A stretch of DNA of 33,886 nucleotides from IMG/VR virus record IMGVR_UViG_3300025736_000095, positions 1 to 33,886 of that record; one strand, 5' to 3'. Position numbers and translations under genes: made by a program. The DNA comes from a virus. Each line of letters opens with the position of its first letter. Within the stretch, counting starts at the first letter, position 1. Shown one piece after another: positions 29,637-33,886 of the stretch. The notes under the pieces are model-generated. The model made no database searches, was not told the DNA's origin, and saw only the letters and a list, made by a program, of their open reading frames with translations.

Positions 29637-29822
29637 TTACCCATCCTTACTCTCTCTAGGGACAGTGCCATTTATCATATTCACGTAAGTTTGGTACTGT
29701 TCCTCAAACCGCTCAACCATAACGTTGACATTGTGTTCCAGTACAATACAATGTGCCACTAAATCATCCTTTTTCCAATTTAATAGTGTTTTTTCACTGT
29801 GTATCCTATTCTTTATAACCAT
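29637..29822 (-). CDS. Small hypothetical protein
   Basis: Product of 61 residues, MVIKNRIHSEKTLLNWKKDDLVAHCIVLEHNVNVMVERFEEQYQT. Helical, charged; may dimerise through the VEHN...VERFEEQY helix. AAAGGAGAATT before the ATG. It is co-translated with the zinc-knuckle gene downstream. Function unknown. Confidence 0.6.
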   Translation of the reverse strand: MVIKNRIHSEKTLLNWKKDDLVAHCIVLEHNVNVMVERFEEQYQTYVNMINGTVPRESKDG

Positions 29823-29847
29823 CTTTTAATTCTCCTTTCTATTTCCA

Positions 29848-29887
29848 TATTTTGGGCATTGAACAAAACTTTCATTTTGTCTAATCA
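29848..29887 (-). repeat. Intergenic repeat copy 6
   Basis: Copy with the consensus core; it diverges at the side nearest the next gene (CATAT in place of TGGTA). Follows the TAA of the upstream 65-residue gene. Confidence 0.8.
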
Positions 29888-29888
29888 G

Positions 29889-30086
29889 TTATTCGCTTTT
29901 AAAGTAAGGAAAATTACTATGGTCTATACCGTACATTTCAATTAATTTAGAAAAATCTTCCGCTATATAGGCCATACTTTGCCCCAATGCCTCTCTTTGC
30001 TTGTTCTCTGCAACCATGCCATGCATAGCAATCTCAGCTTGCAGCAATCTCATCTTAAAGTTCAATACTTTTCGTTCATTATCCAT
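29889..30086 (-). CDS. Small early phage protein
   Basis: Product of 65 residues. The segment GMVAENKQREALGQSMAYIAEDFSKLIEMYGIDHSN is highly characteristic of a common small phage family (MVAENxxRxxxGxSxAYxxxDF). Function unknown in that family. GAGGGG precedes the ATG. Its stop is a few bases before repeat copy 6. Confidence 0.75.
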   Translation of the reverse strand: MDNERKVLNFKMRLLQAEIAMHGMVAENKQREALGQSMAYIAEDFSKLIEMYGIDHSNFPYFKSE

Positions 30087-30130
30087 TATTGACCCCTCGC
30101 TTTCTTCCTCACATCATTTTTAATTTCATT

Positions 30131-30175
30131 TGGTAATATTTGGGCATGCGACAAAACTTTCATTTTGTCTAATCG
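30131..30175 (-). repeat. Intergenic repeat copy 7
   Basis: Full copy with the GCGACAAAA variant like copy 2. Begins right after the TAG of the upstream 88-residue gene. Confidence 0.85.
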
Positions 30176-30442
30176 CTAATCACAATCTTTTACAAATTCT
30201 TTGTCGAAACTTTCAAATGCTTTTTCAGGACTTTTCCCAAACCCACAGACACCTTCTTGGATATTACTACCCAATAATGCACACCACTCATTCCCGTCCT
30301 TAAATAGCAAAGGCTTATACATAACATGCGGTCTAGTTGCTTGATATATTCTGTCGTCTGCAAGAATTCTATCCATTCTCTGAATCTCATTAAATCTTTC
30401 GCACCAAAAATCTCCTTCATTGTTCGGGTAACTATTTTTCAT
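30176..30442 (-). CDS. Small phage protein with GVCGFG motif
   Basis: Product of 88 residues from MKNSYPNNEGDFWCERFNEIQRMD; AAAGGGAGAGG lies at the right distance, and the 17-codon longer frame starts inside repeat copy 8. The end NIQEGVCGFGKSPEKAFESFDKEF matches a small phage family seen repeatedly with (L)(Q)EGVxGFGxTPxxAxxxFxxxW. It resembles HicB-like antitoxin folds by pattern, but a toxin partner is not seen. Function unknown. Confidence 0.7.
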   Translation of the reverse strand: MKNSYPNNEGDFWCERFNEIQRMDRILADDRIYQATRPHVMYKPLLFKDGNEWCALLGSNIQEGVCGFGKSPEKAFESFDKEFVKDCD

Positions 30443-30460
30443 AACCTCTCCCTTTCTACT

Positions 30461-30505
30461 GTCATAATTTAGGACATTGAACAAAACTCTCATTTTGTCT
30501 AATCG
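30461..30505 (-). repeat. Intergenic repeat copy 8
   Basis: Full copy; TGAGAG replaces TGAAAG in the loop. The stop codon of the upstream 51-residue gene lies in the repeat. Confidence 0.8.
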
Positions 30506-30654
30506 TCTTCTTCAGCTTCATCATCTAAGTCTTTTCCCTCTTCCAATAATTTCATAACGTTTGCAAGCTGCCCTCTACCGAACCCAGCGTTAAATGAAGT
30601 CCTTGCAACACACAAATTATAGTGTGCGTTCTCTAAAATCTCTCTAACTGTCAT
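30499..30654 (-). CDS. Small acidic hypothetical protein
   Basis: Product of 51 residues, MTVREILENAHYNLCVARTSFNAGFGRGQLANVM, ending in an acidic tail (DDEAEEDD). The ATG overlaps the stop of the upstream zinc protein gene (ATGA) and AGGAGGTAG is upstream. The TAG stop lies in the repeat. No family recognised. Too short for most gene finders. Confidence 0.65.
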   Translation of the reverse strand: MTVREILENAHYNLCVARTSFNAGFGRGQLANVMKLLEEGKDLDDEAEEDD

Positions 30655-30824
30655 ATTTCTACCTCCTTACTCTCCCTAGCTATTGCAGATTCTGTCCTTT
30701 TCTCTCCACAAACATTACAAACACCTTTTGAATGAATATCTGCCTGTTTTTTTGTTGTAAAATCAAAAACATCTTTGCAATTATCGCAATATACAGCATA
30801 TCCGTTACATGTTATTTCTATCAT
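30651..30824 (-). CDS. Small zinc-ribbon protein
   Basis: Product of 57 residues with CDNC near residues 13-16 and CNVC near 36-39, plus an early Cys; a classic one-zinc ribbon. Ends KEVEI. GGAGG is 8 bases before the ATG. Translationally coupled to the next gene. Below many callers' size limit. Function unknown, perhaps a nucleic-acid-binding accessory. Confidence 0.7.
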   Translation of the reverse strand: MIEITCNGYAVYCDNCKDVFDFTTKKQADIHSKGVCNVCGEKRTESAIARESKEVEI

Positions 30825-30842
30825 ATATCATACCTCCTTAAT

Positions 30843-30886
30843 TGGTAATATTTAGTCATTGAACAAAACTCTCATTTTGCTATTTC
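30843..30886 (-). repeat. Intergenic repeat copy 9
   Basis: The rightmost copy, most diverged at the outer edges; the core has TGAGAG like copy 8. It begins at the stop of the upstream 100-residue gene. Confidence 0.75.
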
Positions 30887-31187
30887 AATCTATAAGAATT
30901 TCACCATGTCTGATTATGCTACCTATCATCCAATCATATCCGCAAAATCCTTTTGTGTTTTTTCTTATTTTTGTGGCTTCTTTGCCATTAATCTTCTTAA
31001 CGCTTACGTTTGCTCCCCACCCGTCATCCCAGCGGTAGTAGTACCCTCCCCGTTCAAGAATAGCATTGGTTTTTTCTTTGTCCTTAACAGTAAAACTTTT
31101 AACCCGTGCATATAATATCCCTTCCCCTGTCCATTTCCCGTTCCAACTGCCACAGTTTGGCATTGTTAAGATAAAAGCAATTAACAT
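30885..31187 (-). CDS. Small early phage protein (SWNGKW motif)
   Basis: Product of 100 residues. Motifs LTMPNCGSWNGKWTGE and GYYYRWDDGWGANVSVKKI, then NTKGFCGYDWMIGSIIRHGEIL, are shared with a phage protein family in Gram-positive hosts that I know by pattern only; function unknown. It starts within the stop region of the small zinc protein upstream. Repeat copy 9 follows its stop. Confidence 0.75.
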   Translation of the reverse strand: MLIAFILTMPNCGSWNGKWTGEGILYARVKSFTVKDKEKTNAILERGGYYYRWDDGWGANVSVKKINGKEATKIRKNTKGFCGYDWMIGSIIRHGEILID

Positions 31188-31339
31188 CTTTTAACCACCA
31201 TCCTTTCTTCTTTCCCGCATAACCCGCATTTGAATATAAAGGTGTACGTACCCTTTTCGTAGTTACCTGCAATGTATACCCAGTCGTGGTCGGGACATTC
31301 TTTGTCTGATTCTCTTAATACTTCTATTGAATCTAACAT
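31181..31339 (-). CDS. Small zinc-knuckle protein
   Basis: Product of 52 residues (MLDSIEVLRESDKECPDHDWVYI...). Cys/His pairs CPDH (near 15-18) and CGLC (near 38-41) give a treble-clef-like zinc site. Two adjacent ATGs; I chose the second because AGAGGGG is better placed. The stop overlaps the start of the next gene. Function unknown. Confidence 0.6.
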   Translation of the reverse strand: MLDSIEVLRESDKECPDHDWVYIAGNYEKGTYTFIFKCGLCGKEERMVVKRC

Positions 31340-31632
31340 CATGATTCCCCTCTCTTATAACCATCTTTCGCGTCTTGAAACTGTTCTTCTGCCTTTGTGT
31401 CTCTATTAGAGCCTTTTATACGTCTGTCTATGTTTATCCACTCTTCAACAAGTTCGCTGATTTTTGGGTACATATACGTTTTTATTGTTTCTTTAAAGTA
31501 TGTGTGTAGTTTTTCTATTACGGTTGCATAATCATCAGCAGACAAAACGACAGTACACGGTATTTCGTCAATCACGGAGATCAAATCATCTTTGTTAAAT
31601 ATAATGTTATCTTCTTCAAGAAACTTTTTCAT
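31339..31632 (-). CDS. Hypothetical helical protein
   Basis: Product of 97 residues: MKKFLEEDNIIFNKDDLISVIDEIPCTVVLSADDY, then a long helix (IEKLHTYFKETIKTYMYPKISELVEEWINIDRRIK). GGAGG precedes the ATG, which overlaps the upstream stop. No known family. Charged and cytosolic. Confidence 0.6.
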   Translation of the reverse strand: MKKFLEEDNIIFNKDDLISVIDEIPCTVVLSADDYATVIEKLHTYFKETIKTYMYPKISELVEEWINIDRRIKGSNRDTKAEEQFQDAKDGYKRGES

Positions 31633-31955
31633 TTCTCAACCTCCAAATATTTTGTCTTGGTATAATCTACATGTTCAAGATCGTATGCTCTATCAACATG
31701 TGTTTTGATAGTTACTTTCATTCTATTTCTTGTGTGGCACATTTCTGCATCGTTTCTAGCAAGAAAATAACCTTTTTTGTTTGATTCAATGTCTGAGGCT
31801 ATTGGGTACCCTTCATGTACCAAGTCACTGACAAGCGTTCTGACTTGACGTTCTGATAGTCCAAGCATTAAAGCTAACATGCTGTTTTTTACTTTAGGTC
31901 CGGCAACTTGTAAGAGTCTGATTATTTTCGCTTTTGCTTCTGATACTTTGTTCAT
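31629..31955 (-). CDS. Winged-helix DNA-binding protein
   Basis: Product of 108 residues. The N-terminal part contains a wHTH: AKAKIIRLLQVAGPKVKNSMLALMLGLSERQVRTLVSDLVHEGYPIASD, with the recognition helix ERQVRTLVSDLV followed by a wing ending in GYFLARNDAE. The C-terminal part is basic and beta-rich. It may regulate early genes. AGGAGG stands 5 bases from the ATG. Similar to small phage HTH_11-type proteins. Confidence 0.75.
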   Translation of the reverse strand: MNKVSEAKAKIIRLLQVAGPKVKNSMLALMLGLSERQVRTLVSDLVHEGYPIASDIESNKKGYFLARNDAEMCHTRNRMKVTIKTHVDRAYDLEHVDYTKTKYLEVEK

Positions 31956-31956
31956 G

Positions 31957-32298
31957 TCATCCTCCTTTTCCTAAGTCCTGCCTGATTTCACCCTCTATGA
32001 TTCGTATTTCTGTCTTGATTGCGTAAATAAGTTCCCTCTGTGTGTCGTATGCATATTGGCATCTATCACGTTTGTACTTCAATTCTGCGACTGTTTCATT
32101 TCCTAACGCCAGATTTCTAACAGCCGTCCAGGCTACCCCGTTATCATGCAGCGTAAACGACTCTTTGCGTTCGGATATCTTATACTTTTGGTCTGACAGA
32201 GCCAACAACCGACCCATCTTTTTCATGCCCTTGACTGTCATTATAAGTCTGTTCATACTCTTGTGTAATAATATAACTTGATCTTGTCCACTGTCCAT
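31957..32298 (-). CDS. Hypothetical coiled-coil protein
   Basis: Product of 113 residues. The C-terminal half, NETVAELKYKRDRCQYAYDTQRELIYAIKTEIRIIEGEIRQDL, is a probable coiled coil; the N-terminal half is basic with MNRLIMTVKGMKKMGRLL. The gene overlaps both neighbours by very few bases. No known family. It lies between two DNA-related genes of the early operon. Confidence 0.6.
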   Translation of the reverse strand: MDSGQDQVILLHKSMNRLIMTVKGMKKMGRLLALSDQKYKISERKESFTLHDNGVAWTAVRNLALGNETVAELKYKRDRCQYAYDTQRELIYAIKTEIRIIEGEIRQDLGKGG

Positions 32299-32666
32299 TA
32301 CAAAGTCTCCTTCAATAAATATATTGAATCTGCAAGCGATAAGAACTCAACATAATCAATTATTTTCATGTGTGTTTTAAAGTGCCATGGTTTCAATAAT
32401 AATCTGTCCATGCAATTGTTTAAGTAATCAGTGTAAACTCCCAATGCTTTTTCGCATGATAAATATTTTTTGCCGTCTTTCCCGTTTTCCAAAGTATGTG
32501 TAATCGTGTCTATCCAGTCTATTAACTGATTACAGAAAGGGCAACGTTGCATACTATAGCTTGGTTCTTTGCAATTAGGACACATAGGCATACTATACAA
32601 ACTATCATCTCTACCATTAAAAAATCCTTCATAATACGGCTTTGTTGCTTTATTTTTATCCATCAT
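32298..32666 (-). CDS. Hypothetical zinc-ribbon protein
   Basis: Product of 122 residues. A double knuckle MCPNCKEPSYSMQRCPFCNQLI near residues 28-49 gives a four-Cys zinc ribbon. The rest is helical. GGAAGG lies upstream and the start overlaps the upstream stop. It follows the HNH/Ref-like gene. Possibly a recombination or replication accessory (by position). Confidence 0.65.
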   Translation of the reverse strand: MMDKNKATKPYYEGFFNGRDDSLYSMPMCPNCKEPSYSMQRCPFCNQLIDWIDTITHTLENGKDGKKYLSCEKALGVYTDYLNNCMDRLLLKPWHFKTHMKIIDYVEFLSLADSIYLLKETL

Positions 32667-32947
32667 AAATAATTCCTTCCTATTAGCCTCATGAATTCTT
32701 CTCTAGTATGAGTCTTTTCAAAGTCAACTTGACAAGCTTGTTTTAATGATACATCTAAGCTAGGTCTGTTGTGTACACCTTCTTTGCCTGTGTGATGTTC
32801 TAAACATAGTCTAACCTGTAATTTATGCTCTATACTGTTCTGCCGGTTCTTGCCCCCGTAGACCTCATGCAAATGTGCATACGGCTTCCCACATAATATA
32901 CATCTGTCGTCAACTGTTGGTTTCGGGTTGTTCTTTGCCTTACTCAT
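32663..32947 (-). CDS. HNH / Ref-like phage protein
   Basis: Product of 94 residues from MSKAKNNPKPTVDDRCILCGKPYAHLHEVYGG; this ATG overlaps the ERF stop by 8 bases, so the longer frame lying inside ERF is rejected. Motif pattern: RCILCGK with HLHEVYGGKNR, then LCLEHHTGKEGVH and a final FMRLIGRNYL. This resembles phage proteins related to HNH/Ref nucleases, with Cys and His zinc ligands and catalytic-like histidines in order. In phage operons it usually follows the single-strand annealing protein. Nuclease activity not certain. Confidence 0.7.
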   Translation of the reverse strand: MSKAKNNPKPTVDDRCILCGKPYAHLHEVYGGKNRQNSIEHKLQVRLCLEHHTGKEGVHNRPSLDVSLKQACQVDFEKTHTREEFMRLIGRNYL

Positions 32948-33593
32948 CAGGATGACTCGCTTTGTATCGTTTCCCAGAACAAGGACCGCACAAATTAGCC
33001 TGATACCATTTCTGACTTTTTGCAATCAATGTTTCAACAGAACTTTTAGCTGTTGCGTGAATCTCACCGTCACAGTCTTCACAATAGTGTATGTTCCCAC
33101 TAACAGGTAAGCCTTCGTCATAGTCTTGTATTGGTTCTTCTCTTTTACCGTCAATGTCGTCTGAGTGCGTGTTGTCTGTGTCTTCGCCTGAGAACATCAT
33201 AAACGATTTACAAATAGCACTTTTAAAAGAATACGTGAACGCTTTACCAGCTCCCTTGTCTTGTGTATCCGCACCGTTTCCAAATCCTACAACGTCTTGA
33301 GATTCGCCTGATTCAATGTCAACAATTCTGTAAACAACTTTTAATTGCGTAATTGCCCGTATAGTTTTTTCTTCTTTGTCGTTGTATGTTCTACTATATG
33401 GTGTTGCGTTATCCTCAGACTCCCCGTCAACAGGAAAGATTATCAACTTATACTTTTTGAATAAAGGTTTGATTTTGTTAAAGACCTCTTTTTCAGAGAC
33501 TGCCTTATAATTTCCTACCTGCATATTTTTTTCTATTGTTTCTACCTCGCACATAACGTCATACATCTTTTTGTACAAATTCGTGTTTTCCAT
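32940..33593 (-). CDS. erf: ERF-family single-strand annealing protein
   Basis: Protein of 217 residues. The ERF domain spans residues 1-150: NLYKKMYDVMCEVETIEKN, then FNKIKPLFKKYKLIIFPVDG, QLKVVYRIVDIESGESQDVVGFGNGADTQDKGAGKAFTYSFKSAICKSFMMFSGED, which holds the conserved GxGxDxxDKGxxKAxTYxxK element. The C-terminal 45 residues add a zinc-ribbon-like CEDC...CGPC tail. It anneals single-stranded DNA in phage recombination. ATG lies 4 bases after the upstream stop. Works with RusA-type resolvase and the HNH-like protein in the same operon. Confidence 0.9.
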   Translation of the reverse strand: MENTNLYKKMYDVMCEVETIEKNMQVGNYKAVSEKEVFNKIKPLFKKYKLIIFPVDGESEDNATPYSRTYNDKEEKTIRAITQLKVVYRIVDIESGESQDVVGFGNGADTQDKGAGKAFTYSFKSAICKSFMMFSGEDTDNTHSDDIDGKREEPIQDYDEGLPVSGNIHYCEDCDGEIHATAKSSVETLIAKSQKWYQANLCGPCSGKRYKASHPDE

Positions 33594-33597
33594 ACCC

Positions 33598-33886
33598 TCA
33601 CCTTATCCTTAAAGATTTAGTTTGTTCAAGTGCTGCGTTCTCGACTTTGATTCCGGCTTTCAAATCTTTCAACAGTTGTGCTTTTGCCAATAAAGACGGT
33701 TGCTCAACATAATATTTGTCTGGTACAGTGCCGTTTATTTTTACGCACGGTGGGTTGTTCTGTAGACTGATTGTAAACAATGTTCCTTTGATCTTGTTAA
33801 TGTTTGCAGTCTTCAACTGAATCTCTAAATAACCCTTCAGCGAGTACTTTTTATTAGTTAATGTGTTAATTCGTGCCTGAAGGCGG
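33598..33886 (-). CDS. Gp157-like protein, C-terminal fragment
   Basis: Open to the right edge of the window with no start inside; a TTG at 33816 is not a true start. The visible 95 residues read RLQARINTLTNKKYSLKGYLEIQL, then KINKIKGTLFTISLQNNPPCVKING, then EQPSLLAKAQLLKDLKAG and a closing QTKSLRIR. These are the conserved C-terminal hallmarks of the siphovirus Gp157 family, found just upstream of recombination genes in many phages; proposed host-interaction or resistance-type role is unproven. The 5' part is outside the window. Confidence 0.8.
   Translation of the reverse strand, partial: RLQARINTLTNKKYSLKGYLEIQLKTANINKIKGTLFTISLQNNPPCVKINGTVPDKYYVEQPSLLAKAQLLKDLKAGIKVENAALEQTKSLRIR

Noticed and set aside
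30190-30420. 76-residue minus frame inside the 88-residue gene
   Set aside because: Fully internal in another frame, no ribosome site and no recognisable motif, while the longer gene has a family motif.
28322-30886. CRISPR array
   Set aside because: Repeats are separated by genes of varied length rather than by uniform spacers, and no cas genes are present.
32948-33025. Longer start for the HNH/Ref-like gene
   Set aside because: The upstream 26 codons lie inside the ERF gene; the internal ATG gives the operon's usual short overlap.
1-33886. Integrase, CI-like repressor, tRNA genes
   Set aside because: Looked for recombinase, long repressor and cloverleaf patterns; none could be supported in this window.

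Overview
This window is one long piece of a tailed double-stranded DNA phage or prophage. Every gene I can support lies on the minus strand, so transcription runs from the right edge to the left. Strong AGGAGG-type ribosome binding sites, consensus sigma-A promoters, moderately AT-rich DNA and gene families typical of phages of low-GC Gram-positive bacteria point to a Firmicutes host, probably a clostridium or relative (inference). There is a terminase, a single tail-tube protein, a tape measure and no sheath gene, which indicates siphovirus morphology. No integrase, CI-type repressor or tRNA is visible, and both edges cut genes, so lifestyle cannot be decided.

Right to left, in order of transcription. 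(1) 33886-27600, early recombination and accessory genes: a Gp157-like C-terminus, an ERF single-strand annealing protein, an HNH/Ref-like protein, zinc-ribbon and winged-helix proteins. A run of very small genes follows, separated by nine copies of a roughly 45-bp repeat, ending in a RusA-like resolvase. (2) 27640-26596: a promoter, a small helix-turn-helix protein and a replisome-organiser protein with a candidate origin inside its gene. (3) 26594-22534: three genes of a CUT1-type (Lpl/YtcP-like) carbohydrate ABC importer, two permeases and a lipoprotein binding protein, interleaved one by one with small phage genes and closed by a hairpin. No ATPase is present. (4) 22485-21510: small phage genes. 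(5) 21504-12121, packaging and head: a consensus promoter, TerS, TerL, portal, a zincin-like protein, a MuF-type head protein, a CMP-nonulosonate synthetase-like enzyme followed by a possible glycosyltransferase, a Com-like zinc ribbon, a promoter-leader-terminator unit, scaffold, major capsid and Ser/Thr-rich or Gly-rich surface-type proteins. (6) 10286-3740, connector and tail: head-tail connectors, tail terminator, tube, G/GT chaperones with a slippery T7 frameshift site, tape measure and tail hub. (7) 3730-1: a fibre-like frame broken by an in-frame TGA, a glycoside-hydrolase-like fibre (DUF4874/DUF4832 type), a membrane protein, a DUF1906-type endolysin, and the first codons of a DUF5320-like gene at the edge.

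The most unusual content is the carbohydrate importer built into the phage operon, possibly working with the hydrolase-like fibre. Next is the CMP-sugar synthetase and putative transferase pair directly upstream of the capsid genes, which suggests glycosylation of virion proteins or of the cell surface. Regulatory oddities are the nine intergenic repeats, the attenuator-like leader before the scaffold gene and the TGA-interrupted fibre frame.
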